From assembly GCF_001296025.1 (NCBI RefSeq), contig NZ_LJHV01000002.1, forward strand, positions 682,001 through 746,000: a stretch of 64,000 bases of DNA. Direction: 5' to 3'. The notes beneath the pieces were generated by a model. That model was given only the letters and a program-made list of their open reading frames with translations, did no database searches and was not told the origin of the DNA. The DNA comes from Porphyrobacter sp. AAP60. Its GTDB lineage: Bacteria > Pseudomonadota > Alphaproteobacteria > Sphingomonadales > Sphingomonadaceae. A program made the position numbers and the translations under genes. Of this stretch, positions 53,776 through 64,000 are shown one piece after another. The stretch's first letter is position 1, and every line of letters starts with the position of its first letter.

Positions 53776-54501
53776 ATGGGACACATACTTGTAACCGGAT
53801 CAAGTCGCGGAATTGGCAAGGCAGCACTGGCAAAACTGGCCGAGCGCGGGGTGCCGGTGATCGGCCATGCCTCGCGCAGCCACACCGCAGCAGACGGCGC
53901 GCCGCCGATCATCGCCGCCGATTTCGGCGATCCCCAGGCTGCGCAAGGCCTGTGGGAAGCCGCGCTGGAACTTTCGGGCGGGCAGATTGACGCCGTGGTC
54001 AACAACGCCGGAAGGTTCGAGGCCAACCGGCTTGATCGTTCGGACATCGAATGGCTGGATGCGTGGGAGGATACCTTGCGCGTCAACCTCACTTCGGCAG
54101 CGCAGCTTTCGCGTTTTGCCGTCAACCACTGGCACGCGCGCGGGGTAGGCGGCAGGCTGATCCACGTCGCCAGCCGCGCCGCCTATCGCGGTGACAGCCC
54201 GGCGCACTGGCACTATGCCGCCGCCAAAAGCGGGATGATCGCCATGCACAAGACCATCGCCCGCGCCTATGCCAAGGATGGCATCCTGAGCTTTGCCGTC
54301 ACCCCCGGCTTTACCGATACCAGCATGGCGGGCGATTACCTCGCCAGCCGCGGCGGGCCGGGCTTGCTGGCCGACATCCCGCTCGGCCGCGTTGCCGCGC
54401 CCGACGAAATCGCCGCCATCATCGCCTTCTGCGCGCTGGACGCCCCGCCAAGCATGACCGGCGCGGTGATCGACGCCAACGGAGCAAGCTTTGTCCGCTA
54501 A
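53776..54501 (+). CDS. SDR family oxidoreductase
   Basis: A 241-residue classical SDR with LVTGSSRGIGKAALAK, NNAGRFEAN, VASRAAYRGDSPAHWHYAAAKSG (Ser, Tyr, Lys) and TPGFTDTSMAGDYL. It resembles 3-oxoacyl-ACP reductase-like SDRs; the substrate is unknown. ATG 53776 is the family-like start and the longer frame upstream is antisense to sdhC. Its last 11 bp overlap the beta-lactamase gene. Confidence 0.9.
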   Translation: MGHILVTGSSRGIGKAALAKLAERGVPVIGHASRSHTAADGAPPIIAADFGDPQAAQGLWEAALELSGGQIDAVVNNAGRFEANRLDRSDIEWLDAWEDTLRVNLTSAAQLSRFAVNHWHARGVGGRLIHVASRAAYRGDSPAHWHYAAAKSGMIAMHKTIARAYAKDGILSFAVTPGFTDTSMAGDYLASRGGPGLLADIPLGRVAAPDEIAAIIAFCALDAPPSMTGAVIDANGASFVR

Positions 54502-55396
54502 ACTTCCCGCCGCCTTGCTCGCAGCCTTGGGCCTTGCTGCCTGCGCCCATGCCGAAGCCCCCGCCCCGCTGGTGCCCGAAGCCAACCGCGCCGCATGGGT
54601 CGCTGCCTGCACGGACTGGGACGATTGGGACAAGCCCGCCCCGCCCTACCGCATCTACGGCAACACCTACCATGTCGGCACCTGCGGGATCGCCGCTATC
54701 CTGATCGTGGGCGATGAAGGCGCGGTACTGATCGACAGCGGCACTGCACCCGGATCAGACGTTATTGCTGCCAATATCGCCGCGCTCGGCTTTGCCATGG
54801 CGGACGTAAAGGCGCTGTTCGGCAGTCACGAGCATTTCGATCACGTCGGCGGCATGGCCCGGTTGCAGCAGGCGAGCGGCGCGCCGCTGTGGGTCGGCGC
54901 GGATGCTGTTCCGGTGATGCGCACCGGCAAGGATGATCCGCGCGATCCGCAGGCAGGAATGCACGATCCGATGGAGCCCGTCACCGGCACTGTCCGCGCC
55001 GCTGCCGATGGCGAGGTCATCACCGCAGGCGGCACCGCTATCACCGCCATCGCCACCCCCGGTCATACGCTGGGCGCGATGAGCTGGCAGTGGCAGAGCT
55101 GCGACGAGGGTGCATGTATCACCATCGTCTATGCCGACAGCCTCTCGCCGGTCAGCGCCGATGTTTATCGCTTCACCGACCATCCGGAATATGTCGCGAT
55201 GTTCCGCCGCGGGATCGCCCGGCTCGATCCGATTGCCTGCGACCTGCTGCTGACCCCCCACCCTTCGGCAAGTGCGATGCGCGCGCGGCTGGCTGGCGAT
55301 GCCCCGTGGATCGATCCCGGCGCGTGTCAGGCCTATGCCGCGATGGCGACCATGCGGCTGGACAACCGCCTCGCCAAGGAAGCCACCGCGCAATGA
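54491..55396 (+). CDS. Subclass B3 metallo-beta-lactamase, lipoprotein
   Basis: A 301-residue metallo-beta-lactamase of subclass B3. The zinc ligands are His113, His115, Asp117 and His118 in GSHEHFDHVGG, His192 in ATPGHTLGAMSW and His257 in LTPHPSASAMR, all at the standard B3 positions; both zinc sites are complete. The N-terminus has lipobox GLAAC (Cys18), so it would be membrane-anchored in the periplasm. The start is TTG 54491 after GGAGC. It overlaps the SDR by 11 bp and prmA by 4 bp, so it is expressed with housekeeping genes. B3 enzymes of this kind are known in Erythrobacter; substrate range cannot be read here. Confidence 0.92.
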   Translation: MSAKLPAALLAALGLAACAHAEAPAPLVPEANRAAWVAACTDWDDWDKPAPPYRIYGNTYHVGTCGIAAILIVGDEGAVLIDSGTAPGSDVIAANIAALGFAMADVKALFGSHEHFDHVGGMARLQQASGAPLWVGADAVPVMRTGKDDPRDPQAGMHDPMEPVTGTVRAAADGEVITAGGTAITAIATPGHTLGAMSWQWQSCDEGACITIVYADSLSPVSADVYRFTDHPEYVAMFRRGIARLDPIACDLLLTPHPSASAMRARLAGDAPWIDPGACQAYAAMATMRLDNRLAKEATAQ

Positions 55397-56304
55397 CAAC
55401 CTGGAAGCTCAGCCTCCACGCCCCCAAACCGGTCGTGCAAGCCGCCCTACTGGCGCATGACGACATCGACGATTGGGACGCCGATCTGGTGATCGCCGGA
55501 CGCGAAATCGCAGAAAACCGCCCGGATGACTGGGTGCTGGAAGGCTGGTTCCCGAAAAAGCCCGGCCAAGCCGAGAAGGCCGCGCTGAAGGGCCTGTTCG
55601 AAGGAACCGCGCCTAAAATCACCATCGAGGAACTGCCGCCGCAGGACTGGGTGACGCTGAGCCAGCACAATGTCGCACCGATCCGCGCCGGGCGCTTCCA
55701 CATCCACACGCCCGATTATCCCGCAGACGCGGATGCGATAGACTTCATCATTCCCGCCAGTCAGGCCTTCGGCACCGGCCAGCACCGCACCACTGCCGGT
55801 TGTCTGGAAATGCTGACCGACATGAAGGCGAGCGGCATGACGGCGCGCAACATCGCCGATATCGGCACCGGCACCGGCCTGCTGGGCTTCGCCGCGCTGG
55901 CCCTGTGGCCGCGCGCCAAGGTGACGCTGACAGATATCGATCCGGTGTGCGTGCCGGTGGTCGAAGAAAACGCCGCCCTCAACGCCATACCGCTCGGCCC
56001 GCGTGCGGGCGAGGCGGTGATGGTGGTGGCCGACGGGATGGACGATCCGCTGATCACGGTGCGCGGGCCGTATGACGTGCTGATCGCCAACATCCTTGCC
56101 GGGCCACTGGTGGAACTCGCACCAGATTTCGCCCGTGCGGTAACGCCCGGCGGAAGCCTGCTGCTGGCCGGATTGCTGGCAGGCGATCAGGAAGCGGCGG
56201 TAAAGCGCGCCATGATGCTGGCCGGTTTCCGCATGGCAAAGCGGTTGCAACGCGGCGACTGGGCGATCCTGTGGCTGCGGAGGCGCCGGCTGCGCGGGAA
56301 CTGA
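55393..56304 (+). CDS. prmA: Ribosomal protein L11 methyltransferase
   Basis: A 303-residue class I methyltransferase. An N-terminal L11-recognition domain (about 1-110) precedes AFGTGQHRTTAGCLEML and IADIGTGTGLLGFAALAL, the PrmA-specific SAM motif, then ANILAGPLVELAPDF as motif IV. It trimethylates L11 in the ribosome. The ATG overlaps the beta-lactamase stop (ATGA), an unusual partner for prmA. Confidence 0.94.
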   Translation: MTTWKLSLHAPKPVVQAALLAHDDIDDWDADLVIAGREIAENRPDDWVLEGWFPKKPGQAEKAALKGLFEGTAPKITIEELPPQDWVTLSQHNVAPIRAGRFHIHTPDYPADADAIDFIIPASQAFGTGQHRTTAGCLEMLTDMKASGMTARNIADIGTGTGLLGFAALALWPRAKVTLTDIDPVCVPVVEENAALNAIPLGPRAGEAVMVVADGMDDPLITVRGPYDVLIANILAGPLVELAPDFARAVTPGGSLLLAGLLAGDQEAAVKRAMMLAGFRMAKRLQRGDWAILWLRRRRLRGN

Positions 56305-56380
56305 TTGGCTGCAAAAAGGAACATCGGGCGGCTCATTCGCTTGGACTGGGTAACTGAAACACAAGCCCAGGAGACCCATC

Positions 56381-57052
56381 ATGGCCCGCACACTTCTCAT
56401 CACCGGCGCATCGTCCGGAATCGGCGCCGCCACCGCCCGCCTCGCCGCCGAAAAGGGCTGGAACGTCGCGTTGCTCGCGCGCTCGGCCGACAAGCTTGAT
56501 GATCTCGCCGGTCAGATCGGTGACGCCGCGCTCGCGCTTCCTTGCGATGTGACCGACCGGGACGATCTCGCCACTGCCATTGCCAAGGTGGCGGAGCGTT
56601 TCGGCGGGATCGATGCCGTCTTTGCCAATGCCGGAAAGGGCGTGTCCAACCCCGGGATCGAAAAAGGCGATCCCAAGGAATGGCACGACATGATCCACCT
56701 TAACATCCTCGCCGTGCTTTACACCGCCCATGCGGCGATGCCGCACCTGCGCAAGACCAAGGGCCATTTCGTCGTCACCGGCTCCAAAGCCGGACGTGAT
56801 CACATGAAGGGATCAGTCTATTCGGCAACCAAGTGGTTCATCCACGGGCTGTCTGACAACATCGCCGAAGAAATGCGGGAATGGGGCGGCCGCGCAACGG
56901 TGATCGCGCCGGGCATGGTCAACACCGGATTCTTCGACGAGGAAAAGCCGACCAAGCTTCAGCCCGATGATGTCGCAGCAGCCGTGATCTTCGCACTGGA
57001 ACAGCCCGAAACATCGGCGGTGCGCGAAATCTACCTGATGCCCAACGATTAA
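56381..57052 (+). CDS. SDR family NAD(P)-dependent oxidoreductase
   Basis: A 223-residue short SDR: LLITGASSGIGAATAR, NAGKGVSNPG, TGSKAGRDHMKGSVYSATKWF (Ser, Tyr, Lys) and a short C-terminus. It resembles serine 3-dehydrogenase/YdfG-like SDRs, but the substrate is unknown. It ends with a 4-bp overlap onto the CinA-type gene on the other strand. A 76-bp gap separates it from prmA. Confidence 0.9.
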   Translation: MARTLLITGASSGIGAATARLAAEKGWNVALLARSADKLDDLAGQIGDAALALPCDVTDRDDLATAIAKVAERFGGIDAVFANAGKGVSNPGIEKGDPKEWHDMIHLNILAVLYTAHAAMPHLRKTKGHFVVTGSKAGRDHMKGSVYSATKWFIHGLSDNIAEEMREWGGRATVIAPGMVNTGFFDEEKPTKLQPDDVAAAVIFALEQPETSAVREIYLMPND

Positions 57053-57545
57053 GGCTGCAACAGAGCGTCTTCCAGCAGCGCAAGCGCGTTGCGGGTGAAG
57101 GCGCCCATGTTGGCGATCCGGTCGTCGCTGGCAGTGTCGAGGACGCGGGTATGCTCGCTCCCCGGCCCTGCCAGTGCGGCCACGCTGCGCCCGGCTGGCG
57201 CGCCGCTGGGGTGTGCTGATCCGCCAACAGAGCCACTTTCCGCCAGCCCCCAGTCGGCGCCGAAATTGTCGCGGATGGCGCGGGCCTGCAGCAGCGCATA
57301 ATCCGCGCTCGCCCCTCGCATTCCCTTGTAGGTCTCACGCGGCAGGGCGAACAGCACGTCGCGCGCGCGGAAGGAATAGACCACCCCGCCGCCCACGAAA
57401 AAATCGAGCGCACCCGGCACCGTGAGCAGCGAAGCCGCAATCAGGCCTCCCGTGGCGCCGTCTGCCACCGCCACTTTCTCGCTCCGCGCCCGCAGCAGGG
57501 CCGCGATCCGCATCGCCTGCGGATGGAGCTCGCGCAGCAAATCCA

Positions 57546-57546
<1 letters not shown>
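57049..57546 (-). CDS. CinA C-terminal domain amidohydrolase (PncC type)
   Basis: A 165-residue stand-alone CinA C-terminal domain, which deamidates nicotinamide mononucleotide in the pyridine nucleotide cycle. The pattern is VAVADGATGGLIAASLL, FFVGGGVVYSF, and AESGSVGGSAHPSGAPAG near the C-terminus. The usual TAESCTGG is here ADGATGG, so the Ser-Cys pair is replaced; activity may differ. It overlaps ligA by 1 bp. Confidence 0.87.
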
Positions 57547-60668
<3,122 letters not shown>

Positions 60669-60672
<4 letters not shown>

Positions 60673-62336
60673 ACGCCCTCCAGCAAGCGATCCGCCTGCG
60701 CCCGCGCCTCTGGCGTAACTTCCGCGCCCGACAGCATTCGCGCGATTTCCTCTTGCCGTCCGGCCTGATCGAGCAGCACCACGCTGGTCCGCGTCACCGT
60801 GCCGCTGGATGCCTTGGCTATAAAGTAGTGCTGCCCCCCGCGGGCGGCGACCTGCGGCGAGTGCGTGACCGCCAGCAATTGCCCTTCGCGTGCCGCAAGC
60901 CGCGCCAGCCGTTCACCAATGGCCGAGGCGACCGCCCCGCCCACGCCGCGATCAATCTCGTCGAAGATGATCGTCGCCGCCCCGCCCTGTTCCGCCAGCG
61001 CGACCTTGAGCGCGAGGATGAAGCGCGACAGTTCGCCGCCCGATGCGATCTTGTTCAGCGGCGCAAAGTCCGCGCCGGGGTTGGTCGAGATCAGGAACTC
61101 CGCCGCATCCATGCCGCTCGCGCCCCAGCGGTCTTCGGGCAGGCGCGTCACCGCAGTGCGGAACTTCGCGGCATCAAGCTTCAGCGGCGCAAGCTCTGCC
61201 GCCACTGCTGTATCCAGCCGCTGCGCGCCCGCGACACGCGCCGCATGCGCTGCCTCGGCCGCAGTAACATAGGCGCTGCGCGCTTCCTTCGCGGCAGCCT
61301 CCAAAGCATCAAGCTGCGCCTCCCCGCCCTCGATCGCGTCCAACCGGCTGCGCATGGTGCGCATCAGTTCGGGCAGGTCATCAACCTCGCAGCGGTGCTT
61401 GCGCGCCGCAGCCCGCAGTTCGAACAGACGGGTTTCGGCATTCTCCAGCGCATGGGGATCGTGCAGCAGCGCCCCGGCTGCTTCGCGGAGCTTGTCTTCG
61501 GCCTCGCCCGCCTCGATCACGGCGCGATCCAGCGCGGCAAGCGCTTCGGCCAGCAGCGGGTGTTCGGGCGCGATCCGGTCAAGCTTACGCGCCGCGACCC
61601 GCAGCGAAGCGAGCGGCGAATCCGATCCGTCCCACACATGCCGCAGCGTTTCGAGATCGCCTGCCAGCCGCTCGCTCTTCTGCATGTCCGCCCGCGCCCC
61701 GGCGAGCCGCGCTTCCTCGCCCGCGACAGGTTCAAGCGCGGCGAGTTCGGCCAGATGCGCGATCAGCAGATCCTGATCGGCCTTGGCCTGTTCCACCGCG
61801 CCGCGTGCCTCGGACAATTGCGCCTCGGCCCTCGCCCACGCGCTATAGGCGCGCTCCAGCCCCGCACTGTCGGTGCCGGAATACCGATCCAGCAGCAGCC
61901 GATGCCCGCGCGGGTTCACCAGCCCGCGATCATCGTGCTGGCCGTGCAATTCCACCAGCGCAGGTGCCAATTCGCGCAGCAGGGCGACGCTGGCGGGTTG
62001 ATCGTTGATGAAGGCCTTCGACCCGCCATCGGCCTTGACCTGCCGACGGATCAACAAAGGCTCGCCCGGTTCGATAGCAATGTCGGCATCATCCAGCGCG
62101 GCCGCGATGGCGGCGGGCAGCGCCGCGAATTCAAAGCTGGCAGTAACGCTCGCCTTATCCTCGCCGCTGCGCACCAGCCCGCTTTCGGCGCGATCACCCA
62201 GAATCAGCCCCAGCGCATCAAGCAGGATCGATTTTCCCGCCCCCGTCTCCCCCGTCAGCACACCGAGCCCGCGCGCGAAATCGAGATCGAGCGCTTCGAT
62301 AAGGACGATGTTGCGGATGGAAAGGCGGGTCAGCAT
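60669..62336 (-). CDS. recN: DNA repair protein RecN
   Basis: A 555-residue SMC-like ATPase for double-strand break repair. Walker A is LTGETGAGKSILLDAL near the N-terminus, a long Ala/Glu-rich coiled coil covers about residues 150-370, and the C-terminal half has IASGGELSRFILALKVAL (signature) and TIIFDEIDRGVGG (Walker B). It starts normally, and is translationally coupled to the downstream lipoprotein hydrolase. bamD lies upstream beyond a 188-bp gap, an order seen often in alphaproteobacteria. Confidence 0.95.
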
Positions 62337-62498
62337 GGGCGGAAGAACAGATAGCGCACACCCACGCCCGCGTCACCTGCGGATGATCGGCAAATCCCCA
62401 AACCCGATATCCGAAAACTCCAAAATCGGCGGCCAACCAGCCGCAAGGGCGACCGCCCTCCCGCAGCAGGTGCAGCTTTTCTGCACGCATGGCGAGGA

Positions 62499-62520
62499 TG
62501 TGCGCCCGGAGGGGCGCACA
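62499..62520. terminator. Possible weak terminator hairpin after bamD
   Basis: TGTGCGCCC and GGGCGCACA form a perfect 9-bp stem with a GGAG loop, directly after the bamD stop. No T-run follows on the minus strand, so termination may be weak. The remaining 160 bp of the bamD-recN gap show nothing I can name. Confidence 0.5.
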
Positions 62521-62524
62521 CACA

Positions 62525-63319
62525 TCAAGACACCGTCACGCCTTCTGCGTGCTTGTCCACCAGTTTGAAGGCGCGCTCGTACCAGTCGGTGCCGGGGTAA
62601 TTCGCGCCCAGCACTGCGGCATATTTCACCGCTTCCTGCGGCAGACCCAGCGCAAGGCTGCTTTCGGTCAGGCGGTACAGGGCTTCGGGCGTGTGGCTGG
62701 TGGTATCGAACTTTTCCACGACATTACGGAACCGCAGGTCAGCGGCAAGCCACAGGCCCATGCGCTGATAATGCCGCCCGATCTCCATTTCCTTGCCCGC
62801 AAGGTGATCGGCCACCAGATCCAGCTTCAGCCGCGCATCGGCGGCATATTCGGTCTGGGGGAAACGCCGGTTGACCTCACGCAGCGCGGTCTGCGCCTGT
62901 TCGGTGATCTTCTGGTCGCGGTTCACATCGCTGATCTGCTCGTAATAGGAGAGCGCGATCAGGTAATAGGCGTAAGGCGCATCCTTGTTGCCCGGGTGGA
63001 TCGACAGGAAGCGCTGCGCATTGCCCACCGCCTTGTTGTAATCGCGGGCGATGTAATAGCTGAAAGCGCTCATCAACTGTGCGCGCCGGGCCCAGGGCGA
63101 ATAGGGGTGCTGGCGCTCCACCTCGTCAAACAGCGCGGCTGCCTGAAGCGTATTGCCCCGGTCAAGCCGCCGCTGCGCTTCGGCATAGAGCGATTCGACA
63201 TCGCGCGCGACATAGGCAACGTCCTTGCCTGCCGTGCTGCCACCACAGGCGGACAAGGTGGCAAGAGTGGCGGCGGCGATCGCGGCGCGAGCAAGGCGCG
63301 TGGTGAGTTTGGTCGGCAT
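62525..63319 (-). CDS. bamD: Outer membrane protein assembly factor BamD
   Basis: A 264-residue lipoprotein of the BAM complex. Lipobox TLSAC (about residue 25) is followed by TPR units: VESLYAEAQRRLDRGNTLQAA, YNKAVGNAQRFLSIHPGNKDA, EVNRRFPQTEYAADARLKLD, and VVEKFDTTSHTPEALYRLTE. Length and repeat order match BamD. ATG 63319 is the lipoprotein start; the frame to 63388 is unlikely. Confidence 0.95.
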   Translation of the reverse strand: MPTKLTTRLARAAIAAATLATLSACGGSTAGKDVAYVARDVESLYAEAQRRLDRGNTLQAAALFDEVERQHPYSPWARRAQLMSAFSYYIARDYNKAVGNAQRFLSIHPGNKDAPYAYYLIALSYYEQISDVNRDQKITEQAQTALREVNRRFPQTEYAADARLKLDLVADHLAGKEMEIGRHYQRMGLWLAADLRFRNVVEKFDTTSHTPEALYRLTESSLALGLPQEAVKYAAVLGANYPGTDWYERAFKLVDKHAEGVTVS

Positions 63320-63485
63320 GGGCGGGTGTATAGCGAGCGGTCCGGTGAATGGGAAGTGAAGGTGTGGGAGGCGCAGGCGCTTTTGCACCCCGGCGACAAG
63401 CCATCAAACACGAGCAATGAAAGCGGTTGCCTGCATGGCGAGTTGAAGTATTCTTGCACCGCAGGCCCAGTGGGGGGAATGTGAC

Positions 63486-63872
63486 TTGCTCGTCGTATCC
63501 GATCGACATTACCAGGCGACACAATCCAGCGCGATCGAAAGCTGGCTGCGGATAACCGTGCCAGAAGTTGCGCGGCGTTATCCGGAATGGACGCAGCAGA
63601 TCGGGATCGCGGGCGTCGAGGATTTGTGCCGGGAGATTGAGCAATTTTCGGCCCGATACGAATTCGATGACGAGGAATGTTTCTGGAAAATTCTGGAAAG
63701 ACGAATTGCTGATCCGGAATTGCTCTCTTCACTGACCGAGTTTCAAATCTTTGCTCTATCCCGCAAGGGCGCGGCAGAAACACTGCGGCTGCAAAGGTTT
63801 TTGGACGACAAGACGCGTGGATCGCCGACCGTGCTGATAAGGCTGGGTTTCGACAGCGAGGAGGATCAATGA
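63486..63872 (+). CDS. Small protein possibly tied to a type VI effector gene
   Basis: A 128-residue acidic, helical protein. It begins LLVVSDRHYQ-like (start TTG 63486, with GGGGGGAA 8 nt upstream), includes RITVPEVARRYPEWTQQIG and an FDDEECFWKILERRI segment, and has no signal. Small proteins with this layout are often encoded next to type VI secretion effector or PAAR genes, which is my reason for the guess. It is coupled by ATGA to the next gene, and both are less GC-rich than the surroundings. Confidence 0.55.
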   Translation: MLVVSDRHYQATQSSAIESWLRITVPEVARRYPEWTQQIGIAGVEDLCREIEQFSARYEFDDEECFWKILERRIADPELLSSLTEFQIFALSRKGAAETLRLQRFLDDKTRGSPTVLIRLGFDSEEDQ

Positions 63873-64000
63873 GTTTCGCCGCACCGGCTGCATCCTGCCC
63901 GTCTTGCCAGGCATGGACCAATGCCCCGACCGCATCAGCCAGCCAAAGCAGAACCGAGCCGGTTCAACGCGTCCGGATCGTGCTGTTCTATGACGGCACA
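63869..64000 (+). CDS. N-terminal fragment of a putative DUF2235-like effector hydrolase
   Basis: The first 44 codons of a gene that runs off the window. The start is supported by GAGGAGG and an ATGA overlap. The N-terminus has a CPSC motif and a Ser/Thr/Gln-rich stretch, then RVRIVLFYDGT, which resembles the opening strand (FFDGT) of DUF2235/Tle1-type alpha/beta hydrolases, many of them type VI secretion phospholipase effectors. The fragment is too short to be sure. Confidence 0.45.
   Translation, partial: MSFAAPAASCPSCQAWTNAPTASASQSRTEPVQRVRIVLFYDGT

Overview
The window looks like core chromosome of a high-GC alphaproteobacterium, most likely Sphingomonadales and probably the Erythrobacteraceae (Erythrobacter/Porphyrobacter type). 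This rests on gene content: an exosortase-A (XrtA) exopolysaccharide cluster, a chromosomal subclass B3 metallo-beta-lactamase, a sphingomonad-style OmpA with a proline hinge, and three families of short palindromic repeats of the kind scattered through these genomes. I see no insertion sequence, prophage, CRISPR array, tRNA or rRNA. Coding density is very high, and many neighbours share ATGA or GTGA start/stop overlaps.

Layout. 1-6732: right part of the XrtA cluster (chain-length protein, export lipoprotein, PLP decarboxylase, acyl-CoA ligase, FemAB-like protein, acyl carrier protein, two hydrolase-fold proteins). 6729-11371: operon ilvD - small lipoprotein - nnr - RNA m5U methyltransferase. 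11414-15044: N-formylglutamate amidohydrolase, ispE, a small membrane protein, ETF-ubiquinone oxidoreductase. 15159-19415: uracil-DNA glycosylase-like protein, lytic transglycosylase, moaB, radical SAM protein. 19412-22119 (minus): a 51-residue protein, DUF1330 protein, GNAT acetyltransferase, acyl-CoA synthetase. 22367-23545: ompA and its terminator. 23571-30028 (minus): dnaE, glutathione peroxidase, small protein, lolD, lolC/E. 30245-32924: purF, SDR, PilZ protein. 33039-36782: serine hydrolase, photolyase, membrane hydrolase. 36895-45390: esterase, rppH, TPR protein, rsmB, guaB, M28 peptidase, 3-hydroxybutyrate dehydrogenase, zinc metallopeptidase, secreted protein. 45407-50863: BlaR1/BlaI-type sensor pair, a divergent phytase-like/cyclophilin fusion, a C13-like cysteine peptidase and an AT-richer orphan. 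51020-53667: sdhC-sdhD-sdhA without sdhB. 53776-57052: SDR, B3 beta-lactamase, prmA, SDR. 57049-63319: CinA-type amidohydrolase, ligA, lipoprotein hydrolase, recN, bamD. 63486-64000: a lower-GC two-gene unit cut by the window edge that may begin a type VI secretion effector module.

The most interesting signal is non-coding. A perfect match to the universal parS (ParB-binding) consensus lies at 18331-18346, and two imperfect matches lie at 5270-5285 and 32943-32958. Each is preceded, in the same relative orientation, by an array of two to four 11-bp repeats starting AGACCC/AGGCC, in exact 11-bp register. In two sites the array ends exactly 6 bp before the parS-like box; in the third the gap is about three helical turns longer. 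I found this repeat in tandem nowhere else in the window. It could be a composite centromere-like element, and it suggests the window lies in the origin-proximal part of the chromosome.

Start codons were chosen from ribosome-binding sites, family length and overlaps; many genes have longer in-frame upstream extensions that I rejected.
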